A model generated the notes under the pieces. It worked only from the letters and a program-made list of their open reading frames with translations. It was not told where the DNA came from and made no database searches. A DNA stretch of 64,000 nucleotides from Raffaelea ambrosiae. Its lineage: Eukaryota; Ascomycota; Sordariomycetes; Ophiostomatales; Ophiostomataceae. Shown piece by piece: positions 35,138 through 45,907 of the stretch. Made by a program: the position numbers and the translations under genes. The stretch spans positions 1,430,912-1,494,911 of the forward strand of contig PCDI01000002.1 in the NCBI GenBank assembly GCA_002778195.1. Reading direction: 5' to 3'. Position 1 is the first letter of the stretch. The number at the start of each line of letters is the position of its first letter.

Positions 35138-35912
35138 GATCGCGAGAAAGCGGGTGTGGGAAATGAGGCGACTTTCAGGCGAGGACGGGGGAAAGAAAAA
35201 TAAGAAAAAAAAAAGAGAGCGAAGAGAGGACAGGAAGAAGACGAGTATAAGAGAAAAACAAGGAAAAGGAAACCCAGGTCGTTTTATTGTCTGTGCCCCC
35301 CCATGTCGTGGTTGTCAATTGTTCTGTGTTGAGAGGCGTCCGGAGGAAAAATGCCCCTGGCCCAGCGGTGGCAGGCCACAAAGTTAGTTCGGCATGCAAA
35401 TTTTGACCCAAGTTTGCTAATAGACCACTTGCAATACGACGACAAACAAAAATTACAGAACTAAACTATTGTGGACAGGCCATGAACGGACTAGTTTTTC
35501 CATTTCTAGTCTTCTCGATTTGCGGAGAAACGCCGTCTCGTTAGGCAATTCTAGCAAAGTGGGAAAGGGTTAACCCAATTCCCATGGGGGAAGAACAGGT
35601 TTGTGGGTGAAGACAGGGAAACAGAAAGCTGGGGGGGGGTCATGTCGTTTCCGGGGAAATCATCGCACTCGCTTTCGGACCGGTGAGAACCCCGGGCAGT
35701 GAAACGACGACCCCACACTGCCATATATATCTCGCATCCTGCCATACCACGTTGTACTCGTAATCATGTGTGAATCGGCAAAGGGAAAGCTCTGCTCTGC
35801 CTCACCGGGATGTCGCAGCCGGGCTTCAATAATGCATTTGCTGTGTGTTGTGAATATGTCATATTTGAGATGCAAGTGCTGGGTTTCTTGTTGTATTCTC
35901 GTGATTGGTCCT
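35138..35912. other. Promoter region of the quinate permease and 3' flank of the DUF4185-like gene
   Basis: Contains a purine-rich tract just upstream of the permease start and a perfect 10-bp palindrome GGGTTAACCC at about 35567-35576. I do not see the 16-bp GGATAA-type QA-1F/QutA operator. Confidence 0.4.
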
Positions 35913-37425
35913 TTATGAAAACAAGATTTCCGCCGTCCCAATACGCAACGACTGGGCCTTGGAGTCTTGCGACCACGTAATGGGCACGGTCCTTCCGGTC
36001 GGATCCATGTTCGGGTATGCATGGAAGGCGTAGGTAAAGCCATCCGACGATCGCGGCAGCTTGTAGATCGATACCGGCGCAGACCATCCTCCGGTGAGAC
36101 TGCTGCTGTGGGATAGGTACACTGGACGGTCAGTAGAAGAACAAAACGTAAAGGATGGGAAAGAACAAAGAAGTAAACAAAAAAAAGGTGAAAAGAAAGA
36201 AAAAAGGAACGAAAGGGAAAGAAAAGAAAAGGAAAGAAGAGAAGAGAGAAAAGAGAAGAGAGAAAAGAGAAATAATTAATTAAGGAAAAAAAGAAATAGA
36301 GAAATAAAGAGACGAAGAACAAAGAAAAAAAATAAAAAAGGTAAATGGCAAAAAAACTCCAAGAATCAAGGCAAAAAGAACAAACAGCAACTACTTACCA
36401 GAGTTGTCCAGGGCTGCCGCCTGGCTCTGGAACAGCAAAATGTACTCCCCGTACAGGTGGCTCCAGAAAATGTCGCCCGTCCCGGCCCCGTAGTGCTTGC
36501 CAAAGAAGTTCTGCGAGTAGCTAAACACATTCGCCCGGCCGCCGTCGTCAAAGGCCGGCACCGTCGGGCCGAACGCCTGGCCGTCCCAGAACTCGTACTG
36601 CGCCCGGTCCGCCCAGGCTTCCGGGCGCACGCGCGCCAGCTTCAGGCCGTTGCTGGCCGGGTGCTCCGGCACGGCAATGCGCGCAAACAGGTACAGGTAG
36701 CCGTCCATGGTCGGCCCCACGGTCGCAAAGGAGCCGAACAGCGGCTCGCGTCCGGGTTCCATGTAGCGGAACAAACTCTGGACGGGCCGGGAGACCACCG
36801 GTTTTCCATTCTGCACCCGGATCGCCAGGGCCGTGTTGTAGAGACACGCCTGCTTCTGCTGCCGGAACAGGTTGCGATCGATGACCTCGGGGAACGACAC
36901 GCCGCAGGCGCCGCCCTGGATGGGCGCAATGTTCTGGTTCGGCCAGATCGCCGTGCCCGCCGCGGACTCGCCGTGGCCGGTGAAGAACGGCACGGCCTCG
37001 GCGGGGCCCTTGTGCGCGTCGCCAAAGTCTGTGACGCTGGCAATGGCGGGCGTGTCCGTGCTCGTGTCCATACCCTGAGCACCCCGGCCGGCGATGGCGA
37101 TCGAGTTGGAGGTAAAGTTGACCATGCGGCCGGGCTCGACCGGCGGCAGGCCGTTGGTGTACATGCCGTCCGAGAAGATGATCAGATGGTGCCCGTCGAC
37201 GGTCCCGCCGCCGCCGCCGTCGCGGTAGATGTGCGGCAGGGTGGACTGCTGCGGCCAGAGCTCGCGCACCTGGGTCGTGATACGGCCGCCGTCCACCTTT
37301 TGCAGGGGGTGCAGAGTCGGCTGCCCGTGGTGGTGCGCGGACGAAGGGCCTGCCGCAGCCGCCGCCGGTGCCTGCCCTTCCGCGGCATTCTTGGCCTTCT
37401 TGAATTCCTTCTTCAGCCAGTCCAT
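35913..37425 (-). CDS. DUF4185-like protein (predicted glycosidase-like fold)
   Basis: Two exons: complement(35913..36121, 36399..37425), 411 aa, start chosen at MDWLKKEFKKAKNAAEG (an upstream in-frame ATG at 37515 exists). The 277-nt intron contains an A/G-only tract. Blocks DGHHLIIFSDGMYTNGLPP, FTSNSIAIAG, MDGYLYLFARI, GDIFWSHLYGEYILLFQSQA and, after the splice, SLTGGWSAPVSIYKLP with FTYAFHAYPNMDP look like the beta-propeller-type repeats of DUF4185 proteins, where W-S-x-P / Y-H-P motifs recur. No signal peptide is seen, so it is probably cytosolic, unlike bacterial secreted members. No enzymatic activity is established for the family; function unknown. Confidence 0.72.
36122..36398 (-). 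other. Intron with a polypurine tract
   Basis: The region 36150-36350 of this intron is almost pure A/G on the plus strand (T/C on the transcript). The acceptor used is ACCGTCCAG; nearby CAG triplets at about 36104-36112 would give the wrong frame. Confidence 0.65.
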
Positions 37426-38843
37426 GATGCGTGTATCTGTGTTGCGATGGAGGGACTCTTCAGTTGGGCGTGAATTGTTGGCTGTGCTGCGTCTGTCGGC
37501 TGTCTCAGCTAGCATGTGCTTGAGAGGAGGTGTTCTGGCCTAACTGACGTCACAGCACAGTGAACGCAGTGAAAGAGACTGTGTCTGGAGCTAAACTGGA
37601 TTGGGACAGCAACTGTCATTAGAGGCAGGGTATTGCAGTGTGCTACAGCGGTCATCACTAGGAACGGTTACATGACCTGTATCTCGATTCCTTTGGCGTG
37701 TGTCTCTTGTAAACACGCGGCCCAATGTATTGGGGGATGGCTTGGCTTCTGGATGGCATCGCAAGCCACCAGCCAGGGCACGCCAGAACGATGGGCCCAT
37801 TTGGTTGCAGTTCATCAAGCTGCGTGCTCGTGTGCATTGTCTTCCAGCCGGCCAAACGAAAGCAGCGTGCCGTGCTTCGAGTGATTCTTCAAAAGTACAC
37901 TATTGCAGTCCGGGTTCCACAGCACGGCCCTCTTCGCAATACGTCGCAGGCTCAGACTTTCAGGAGGATATTGCGCAGACACCCCGCAAACTGAAGGGTA
38001 ATACGGGCCCACCAGCAAGGAGGAGTGCACGCTTTGGCTTACAGCGGAAGGCGGCTTTGGACTGCACGTAGGCGGGGTAGTGTGTGAATGGGACGGAACT
38101 CCGAGGCATGCGAGTCGTTCACGGATGTGATTTCTTCTGTTACTCTGTCTCTTTTGTGCCTCCGCTCCCCGGTGCGCCTCTTTCCAATATCCCTTTGTAG
38201 ATCGAAAAGATGCGGTCGGCGCTGCTTACAACGTACGCGAAAGTGCCGGTGTTGTTCCACTTTGTGTGAGTGTGTATGTGTGGTGTGTGAGAGTCTTTTG
38301 GTCTTTCTTTCTTTATGGCCTACATAGTATGCAGGCATCGAAGCTGGAAATGGGCGCGACTGGCAAAACACGTCAGTGGCGCCAAGTCACGCTTCGTTTA
38401 ACTACCTATTGGCTGCAGGCGTTGTGACAGCCCAGTGGGTCTAGCTAGATTGGTGCCTGTAAAGGCACGTGCAACAGCGTCTCATCACTTCAGCACAAAG
38501 TAGTTACCACCAACTCGCAGCTTTGCCTCACTACCCTCGATCTACTGACACGTCATCACTGCCCCCCCGTAACTGCTCAGACTCGTGCATGCACGCTGCA
38601 AACGAGTCTCCGCAGCCAGGCTCCAACTGCCAACCACGGCCAGGACATTTCCTGCCGCCGGTCGCTCTTGCCTGGGACGTGTCTGTCACGCAGCCTTGAC
38701 CTGCCCACACGACATTCGCTTGCCGCCCGCCAGGTGTGGCTGCATCGACACTGCCCCCCCCCCTGGTCCGTGTCTGCCTAGAACCTTCCTGGACAACTTG
38801 GATTCCTATATCTTCTTTCGCTGCCTTCTCCCCCCCCCCAACC
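37426..38843. other. Divergent intergenic region
   Basis: 1.4 kb holding the promoters of the DUF4185-like gene (-) and the PD-(D/E)XK-like gene (+). GC content is near 52 percent, and no coding frame is supported. Confidence 0.5.
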
Positions 38844-40667
38844 ATGAACGGCAGAATCTCCAAGCGACACGCACGGTCTCGCACCAGGCCGCAACTGTCC
38901 AGGACTCTGCAAGAAACGCTTCTCGGGGCCATCAACAGTCTAGGTAAGGGTGCGTGCTCGCGCTGATGACGCTTCTCTTCTTATTTTCGTGTTTTGGGGG
39001 CAGAGAACTGACACCACGCAGAAGACCCGCTGCCTGCAGACGCTGCCTGCCTCAGCCTAGACTCTGCAAACGTCCCGACCAAAAGAGGACTGGCTAGCTC
39101 ACCAGAAAGCAGCCCGTCTTTCAAAAAGCCTCGTCTCGGGGAGGAGATCAACGACTGCAACAACGTAAGAGCTCCTGGGTTTCGTCCCTGTCGCTGCTAG
39201 AGAACAGGCTGCTAACAGAGAGGCTCTGCCTTGCAGGCTGATTGTGGCTCGATGCGCAAGAACACCTATGCGTCCTTTCTCGAGCAGTCTTTCGATTTAG
39301 ACGGTGTCCATTCTGCAAAGACACAGGAGCGCCGTCAACTTGATTCCTTTGTTGGTGGTTGGCTCCAATCCGTCGGATCTGACGAACAGGCCTACTGTCG
39401 ATCAGACAGCTTCATTGATAGTGGCTGGGAAGAAGATAGCGTCCTTGCAAGACGTCTTGCAAAATCGGCACCAGATATGAGTGTCAACCGTGATGAAGAT
39501 GGCTTTGCCATTCCTTCCGTTCCCGCCTCCGCCATGGCTACTTCGGCCGTGTCCGGTAGCATTACTCCGCTGTCCGGTTCCGGTACCCTTCACTCAAGCA
39601 ACAAAGCTCTGGTCGAGACTCAGTTATATCGGGACGTCAACCTGCTACTAAACGATATCCACCTCATGTCTTTAGGCACGCCTCTCCCTGAACACATTGC
39701 CACGCTGGTAAATTCCATGGCCAGTGGTCGCAACTCACCCGGGCCTAGTGCTGATAACATCGTGTCCAACTGGGCACTCAATCAAGTGTGGAATGGCACC
39801 GATGAGGCTACTGTCGAGAATTTATTCCGAGACGAGATGCTCCCACCAAAGGCAGACTGGGATAAGAGTCTCGAGTGCAGCGTACGGCAGCCTATGGCCC
39901 GACGCACCATGCCCTACAATGGTTCTGCCTACAAGCTCAGCAACCCTGTGCCCGATATGCTCTTTGGGTACAGCCGCCAAATTGCCTTTGCCCGGCAGCA
40001 ATTGCAGCTCGCCTCTATGGGCGTCGAGCCCACGGCCACAAACCAGATCAGTGGCTTGCTGTACCCGTTTCTTGTGGCCGAGTTCAAAGGAGACGGGGGC
40101 AGCACATGGGTTGCGACCAACCAATGTCTTGGAGGGGTGGCAGCGTGCGTGAACATGGGCGAAAAGCTAAATCACCGTCTCCAGAGCTGCGGGGGCCAAG
40201 ACGTTCCTACTTTGGACAGTGCTGTGTTCGGCATCGTCATGGCGGGTACGGTGGCCCGCCTTCATGTTGCTTGGAAGCAGGGCCCAACCAGCTACCACAT
40301 GGCCCACGTCAAATCCTTTGTCATAGAGGAACCCCAGCAGTATTTCGACTTTCGACGTTACGTGCGTAACATTATCGACTGGGGAAGAGGGGACCGACTC
40401 GTAGCAGTTCGAGCCGCTTTAGACCACCTGATGGAGGACGCCAGGAAGAAAGAATCCGAAGCGGCTAAGTCACGCCTGCCACCTTTTGAAGACCCGCCGA
40501 ACGGAGACACGGAGCAGGTGCTGGCATCGACTAGTCGTGAACGGGGCCGATCGAGAGGTAGATCAGCAGGCAGATCGAGAGGCATATCGAGGGGAAGATC
40601 GAGAGGGAGATCGAGCAGTGCGGCAAGCAGCCGACACCAAGATGACAGAGATGAGGACGTCATGTAG
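38844..40667 (+). CDS. PD-(D/E)XK-like protein of the fungal DUF7924 kind, with RG/RS tail
   Basis: Three exons: join(38844..38943, 39022..39164, 39237..40667), 557 aa; the last intron has a GCTAACAG branch site near its acceptor. The basic N-terminus MNGRISKRHARSRTR and the KKPRLGEE block look like nuclear signals. Residues of about 300-460 form a nuclease-like core: P320-D321 in NPVPDMLFGYS, E363-x-K365 in YPFLVAEFKGDGG, Q377 in TNQCLGGVAACVNM, then VFGIVMAGTVARLHVAWKQG. The order PD, ExK, Q fits the PD-(D/E)XK superfamily, and the ExK-NQC-LN arrangement resembles the many fungal DUF7924 proteins. Residues from about 515 are RGRS repeats. The codon use and GC content are lower than in the housekeeping genes. 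Activity is unproven; many relatives are expanded and patchily distributed. Confidence 0.75.
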
Positions 40668-41459
40668 AACTCGATGAGAGTTGAATAGGCGGGATGGTCT
40701 GCATAATTTTGTGTACCTGTTTTTGTGTACACTGCACAGTCTGTACAAAGACTCCCATCTCGCCAGGCAGCGAGCCAAGGGCTCATCCTGGAGCGACACA
40801 ACTACGGGCAGTAAGTAGTAAGGGCGATGATAATATTATGTGGAATGAAGAATACGTCACAGAACATAGCTTTTGCGCTCAATGCTGTTGCAGGAACATC
40901 CGCAAATGCATTATGCTACAAAATGAAAACAGAACAATATGGAAAAGATGAAAACAATCATGAAAAGCCGCCCAGCAAGAATGAAAACGAAAGCGTCACG
41001 CTTGCGGACAAGTCAACCCGAGAAAAGCAAGAGCCAGGGCAAAAGCACAAGGCTGAGGAAGCGTCCAAATCCCTACTCGCGCGGGTTTTCGTGCTAGGGC
41101 ACCTTTTTTGTGAAGCAGTACAGTCTAGTTTTCTCTTTTTTGTGTGTGTGCCATCCATTTCTGGCCTCTCGCCTCTCTGCTGTCGCAAAGCCATGTTTTG
41201 AGCCACTGTTCCAAGCGGTCGTGAGAGTTCAGTCGTGGCGTGCCCTGTGCCTTGTGTCCTGTGCCCTGTCGATGCCCGTCGAGGGAGATCCTAGCTGGAG
41301 AGAGAAAAAAAAAGGAAATCATATTGCTGGTTCCGTTGAGACTTGCTAGAGCAATATGGAACAGTAGAAAAATAAGCAAAAATCCCGGCTCAAAAGAAAC
41401 AAAGGCCCAAGAAACGAAGTCGCTCAGATCCCGTGCGGTCCTTCCAGAGACGCCATGTC
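40668..41459. other. Convergent intergenic region
   Basis: 3' flanks of the PD-(D/E)XK-like gene and snx3. Nothing else recognised. Confidence 0.5.
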
Positions 41460-41981
41460 TCACCAGGCATTGCGGTCCCAGTTGGGGTCTAGAAGCGTTA
41501 GCGGCCACAGCCAGAGAAGAAAAGAAACAAAAAAAAGGGGGGAGAGGGAGAAAGAACCCCTGAAAGGCGTCCTGTCCGTACCCTGCACAAAGGCCGCCAT
41601 CACTTTGCTCCCCGTCTGCAGCAGCGGGTGCCCGACGACGATCTTGAGGAACTTTTCGAGGCCCGCCCGGCGCGCCTCGATCACGTCGTCGCTGAAGCGG
41701 TTCGTAAACACCTTGCCCGGCAGCGGCGGGATGGTCACGCGCGCGCTCTCGCGCTCCAGGATGTCGCGGAAGTACTCAAAGTCGCTGTAGCGGCGGCGCA
41801 CCACGCTCTGGCGCACCTTGAACGCCGGGATGTTGGTGCGGCAGACAATCTCGTAGTCCGTGTACATGTGGCGCCCGACGCCGTGCGTGCGCGGGTTGCG
41901 CACCTCAATCTCCAGGAAATTCTCGGGCGGGCCGTAGATCTCGTCAAACGACTGCGGCCGGCTCTCCGGAAGGGTCTGCAT
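41460..41981 (-). CDS. snx3: Sorting nexin-3 (SNX3/GRD19), PX-domain protein
   Basis: Two exons: complement(41460..41488, 41582..41981), 142 aa. The start at MQTLPESRPQSFDEIYGPPE gives the usual size. The PX domain covers most of the protein: RRRYSDFEYF (phosphoinositide-binding Arg), TIPPLPGK, FSDDVIEARRAGLEKFLKIV, HPLLQTGSKVMAAFVQ. The 29-nt last exon adds DPNWDRNAW, the conserved terminus. SNX3 binds PI3P on endosomes and works with retromer to return cargo to the Golgi. The frame stays open upstream to an ATG at 42482, but that stretch is Pro/Ser/Phe low complexity and most likely 5' UTR. Confidence 0.95.
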   Translation of the reverse strand: MQTLPESRPQSFDEIYGPPENFLEIEVRNPRTHGVGRHMYTDYEIVCRTNIPAFKVRQSVVRRRYSDFEYFRDILERESARVTIPPLPGKVFTNRFSDDVIEARRAGLEKFLKIVVGHPLLQTGSKVMAAFVQGTDRTPFRGSFSLSPLFFVSFLLWLWPLTLLDPNWDRNAW

Positions 41982-43326
41982 GATGGGCCGGTGGAGGCGC
42001 GCGGCAGCGGCGGACGCGGTCGAGGACGTCGGACTGCCGGGTGGCGGCGGCGCGGTCGTCTGGGGCGGGAGGGCCGGTGTGAGTCCGCGGGGGAGTCGGT
42101 TGTCGTTGCTGTTGCTGCTGCTGTTCTCGGGGCTTCCTGCCGCACCTCCTCCCGTGCCGCCGCTGCTGCTGCTGGAGTCTTTCGCGAACGACGCCGTTTT
42201 GGCGGTTGGATGCAAGCACGAAGAAAGAAAAAAAAAGAAAGAAAAAACAGAAAGAAAAGGTTGTGTGGTCCAGGGGCGGCTGGCCCACGGGTATCGCGGG
42301 TGGAAAAAAAAAGGGTTGGTCTTGAGGGGTCTTCGAGTGAGGCTTCTTCTTTGGCGGGGTTGTCGAGCAACGCGCGGTTTATGGGGCGAGGCGCTGGCGC
42401 GTCGGACAGGACCGGTTTGGGGCAGTAGATCTGTCGAGGCAACTTTCTCGTTGCTGGTCGTGCTTCTGTCGGCGTAGGCCACCTGTGTCTGTGGTCTTGT
42501 GAGGAAGAAAAGAGTGCGTGCCCCCCCCCCCCCCCCGGGCGATATGGACTCGTGATCTTGGGCGAAAGACGAGCGAGCTCTCTTGGGGCAAAAAAGCGGG
42601 ACCCTTCACACAGTGCGAGCCTTTGACAGCTAACTGCTGACGACCGGCCATCCTCAACCCCGACTGGAAGGGAGGCTGTCAAGCGACAATGAAGGGTGGA
42701 CGCGTATTGCTTGGGTCCTTTTGTTCGTTCTCTTCTTGTGCTGTAGTATGTTTTACGCTCAGACTCTGCCTTGCCTCGGCTGGCATCCAGGGGCCCTTGT
42801 CCTGTTTACTACATGACGTCAGTAGACAGATTGAGAAAGGGTACCAGACAAGTATTCGAGCTTCAACGAGCTTCAAATACCGGTCCGTCGCAACCCAGAA
42901 TCTTCCACGACAGCCAGCAGAGCCTGTCGGCGACCCAAAGACGCAGGAATCATCGCGTCCTCGTATTGTTCTGCTTAGACAGTATCCTCTAGCTAGCAAC
43001 ACTGTATTCTGATAAAGAAGGTGGGGCGCTGCGTATGCCTCTTCGTGGGGGCATTCAGGGACCCACACGTGACGCCTTACACCACACAAGGCTCGACAGA
43101 TGTATGACCGTGACAAGGACGAACAAGACAACGCCCGCATGTTGCGCATCACACGCTCTTTCTTCTATATCATTCCACTTCATACCACTCAGACTCACGC
43201 CAACAGTGTTCCCTTTCTTGTTTGACCCCACTTCCTTTTCCTCGTCCATGGCACACCCTTCAAGGTCGTTGGCTACGTCTCTGTCGTCTTTTTGACCTTG
43301 CCTTCAATACTCTTCAGATCCTACTT
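41982..43326. other. Intergenic region upstream of snx3
   Basis: It contains the long snx3 leader (in-frame but low-complexity, 41982-42482), a C16 run at 42521-42536 and unique sequence to 43326. Confidence 0.5.
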
Positions 43327-43905
43327 TCATTCGACGTAGTCGTCGTAAATCGGCTTTGGTGTGACGTGGCTCCAGAGTCTGTCAAGTTCGTATGAGACGG
43401 ATGCACAGTCTACTTCCATCGATAAAAGGACGCAAACATCGAACAGATTGACGACCACAATCCTGTTTTCCCTATTCAGATGAATGTGTTTGATGGATGA
43501 GGTGGCGTAGTAAAGTCTGTACTCTGCCAATTTTGACAAAGCATCAGTGATCTTCTGCTTGAGTTCTGCTTTTTGTAAGCACCGACGGAGGGGGTAACTG
43601 ATGAGGTGACCGATTTCTTCGGACAGTATCATTGCCGGTAATCCATCGGACAAGGTTGTTTTCCCAAAGAACCTGGAAATTACGTCTTCTTGAAGATCTT
43701 TCAGAAAGTTGAAAAGTTCCAACTGCCATAAGAACTGGAACTCTTCCGCAGGCAAGAGTCTCTGGCAGAGTAGATTCTCGGGCAGAAACCACTCGGGAAA
43801 CGTTTTCTTGAACCAAGGCAGTGCAGACAGGGGCATCCAGACCAAGAGAAGTAAAATAAAGCGAGTCAAGATGCCATTTCGAGTCTTGGGTGGTAGAAAC
43901 TCCAT
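43327..43905 (-). CDS. Orphan protein with N-terminal membrane anchor
   Basis: Single ORF of 192 aa. Residues 13-30 (LTRFILLLLVWMPLSALP) form a signal anchor or membrane segment. The rest is helical and mixed-charge (EEFQFLWQLELFNFLKDLQE, CLQKAELKQKITDALSKLAE) with an acidic end PIYDDYVE. Composition is protein-like rather than repeat-derived, but GC content is near 46 percent, well below the flanking genes, and it sits in a GC-poor island (about 43.0-44.7 kb). I do not recognise a family. It may be a lineage-specific gene, a fragment of a longer gene or a decayed copy. Confidence 0.45.
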   Translation of the reverse strand: MEFLPPKTRNGILTRFILLLLVWMPLSALPWFKKTFPEWFLPENLLCQRLLPAEEFQFLWQLELFNFLKDLQEDVISRFFGKTTLSDGLPAMILSEEIGHLISYPLRRCLQKAELKQKITDALSKLAEYRLYYATSSIKHIHLNRENRIVVVNLFDVCVLLSMEVDCASVSYELDRLWSHVTPKPIYDDYVE

Positions 43906-44920
43906 GGAGTACCGGAAACCATCATGTATTTCGCAGGTATATCGGCGAGTCCCAAGCCAAAATGTTTGTTGATCGAATAACGATTAGCTTTTGATCTGCT
44001 TGTATATTGTAGTGTCGGCCTGCAAAGATCATGTCTTCCAATCACAGTTGTGGGGCCGCAATATTTACGCTTTGTGAATGGATGGTCGTAGTAGTCCTCT
44101 ACTTAAGGCGCTTTCCCAGTATCCTTCTTCGGGTTGTTCATTTTGGCTTTGAGTGGTGGAGTTCAGTGGTGCTCGATGGAAATTTCCCAAAGTGCGCATT
44201 CACAAAAACCACAAATAAAAGGAATAGGATGAAAGAAGAGAGAGAGAGTCAAGTAGACTGGACGGAAGAAGAGAGATATTTATACTAGTTTGGGTGTGTG
44301 GCTGGGCAGTTTAGGAGTTGGATTGCTCCTTCCTTCACAGAGGGCACTCATGTCATCTCCATCTCTAATTCAGATACACTTTTCGTGATTTTGGACCAAG
44401 GCTTGACGGTTCAGATGCAAATTGAGTAAAAAGTGACCATTTCAATGAAAAGCGCGTGGAATGCAAGAAACAAAGAGCAGTGTGGTGATTGCTCCTAAAT
44501 GGCCTGGAACATTCACTTCAAGCATGCCATTATTGTTTGACTTGATAATCAGATATTACTCACATTATACTTTCATAAATACACAGCCAACTTTGATGTA
44601 TGTATGAGATCCTTACGGGTTGTCGAGGTATGTGCCGGATGTCATATGTCACGTGACCCTATTCTGTACGGAAGCTTGCCTGCGCTAACCCCTTTCAGCC
44701 GCAACTGGGAAAGCTTTAGTGTTTTTTTTGCCTTCCTCCTCGTCGACCGCCATTGCCTTCAAACCTGTGTCAGCCACCCTTTTCCCTATCGACCATCGTC
44801 CTTTCGCGAATACGGATTGTACGAGCATACGACACGCCCGCGAACTCTTTGTGGAACCCCTCCCCCCCCATCAATCGCTCCTCTTCGCCCGACAGTCGAT
44901 CGCGCCTCCTCCTCCCCATC
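43906..44920. other. GC-poor intergenic region upstream of sf3a1
   Basis: The AT-richest unique (non-repeat) stretch in the right half of the window; no open frame above 90 aa with protein character. The last 150 bases are the CT-rich leader of sf3a1. Confidence 0.5.
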
Positions 44921-45907
44921 ATGGCCGCCCACAGTGCCGCCATGGACGCGGCCGTCAAGGCCGCGACGGCCACGCTCGACCGCATCAAGCCGCCGGCCGG
45001 CGTGATCATGCCGCCGCCGGGCGAGATGCGCGAGGTGATTGAGAAGACGGCCGGCTTCGCGGTGCGCGGCGGCGCGGGCATCGAGGCGCGTCTGCGCGAG
45101 AACCACGGCACCAACCCCAAGTTCAGCTTTGTGACCAACCCGGACGACGCGTTCCACGCCTACTACGAATGGCGCAAGGCGGAGTACAAGGCCGGGCGCG
45201 TGACAGCGGTGGCGGCGGGCCGGGTGGGGGACAATGTGACGGCGGCGGCGACGGCAGCCGCTGCCGCCGCCGCGGCGGCGCCCAAGGGCCCCGAACAGCC
45301 GCCCGACTTTGCCTTTTCGGCGCGGCTGCCCATCATGAACGCGCGCGACCTGGACGTGCTGCGGACGACGGCGGCGTTTGTGGCGGTGCACGGCCGGCCG
45401 TTTTTGACGGGGCTGGTGCAGCGCGAGGTGGGCAATGCGCAGTTCCAGTTCCTGCTGCCGAACCACTCGCTGCACGGGTACTTCCAGCGCATGGTGGACC
45501 AGTACACGCTGATCGACAAGGACGTGAGCAAGAAGGAGACGGACGCGGAGGACAAGCAGCGCGACGACGACGACGACGACGACGACAGGCGGCTGGCCGT
45601 CCTCCGGCGCAACGCGGACGACCGGTTCTCGATCCTGCTGCGGGCGAAGCAGCGGATCGCGTACGCGGAGTGGGCGGCGTCGCAGAAGAAGCGCGAGCTG
45701 CACGAGCGGGACATGGAGCAGGAAGAGCGGGCGCGGATCGACTGGGCGCACTTTGCGGTGCTGGAGACGATTGTGTTTACCGAGGACGACGACAAGGCGG
45801 CGCTGCCGCCGCCGACGACGCTCAACGACCTGCAGTATGCGTCGCTGGAGGAGAAGAGCAAGATTTCGATTGCGACGAACCGGATGTTGGAGGAGGCGTT
45901 TCCATGA
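44921..45907 (+). CDS. prp21: Splicing factor 3A subunit 1 (PRP21/SF3A1), short form
   Basis: Single exon, 328 aa, start at MAAHSAAMDAAVKAATATLD. SURP domain 1 is at about 36-92 (EVIEKTAGFAVRGGAGIEA, NPKFSFVTNPDDAFHAYYEW). A poly-Ala linker (about 107-122) leads to SURP domain 2 at about 138-200 (LDVLRTTAAFVAVHGRPFLT, FQFLLPNHSLHGYFQRMVD). The Prp21 region follows (RFSILLRAKQRIAYAEW, RIDWAHFAVLETIVFTEDDD). It is a U2 snRNP component needed for branch-site recognition with SF3A2/SF3A3. The protein stops at RMLEEAFP, so the Pro-rich region and ubiquitin-like domain of animal SF3A1 are absent, as in budding yeast; a further exon in the GC-rich sequence after 45907 cannot be excluded. A D8 run lies near residue 215. 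Confidence 0.9.
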   Translation: MAAHSAAMDAAVKAATATLDRIKPPAGVIMPPPGEMREVIEKTAGFAVRGGAGIEARLRENHGTNPKFSFVTNPDDAFHAYYEWRKAEYKAGRVTAVAAGRVGDNVTAAATAAAAAAAAAPKGPEQPPDFAFSARLPIMNARDLDVLRTTAAFVAVHGRPFLTGLVQREVGNAQFQFLLPNHSLHGYFQRMVDQYTLIDKDVSKKETDAEDKQRDDDDDDDDRRLAVLRRNADDRFSILLRAKQRIAYAEWAASQKKRELHERDMEQEERARIDWAHFAVLETIVFTEDDDKAALPPPTTLNDLQYASLEEKSKISIATNRMLEEAFP

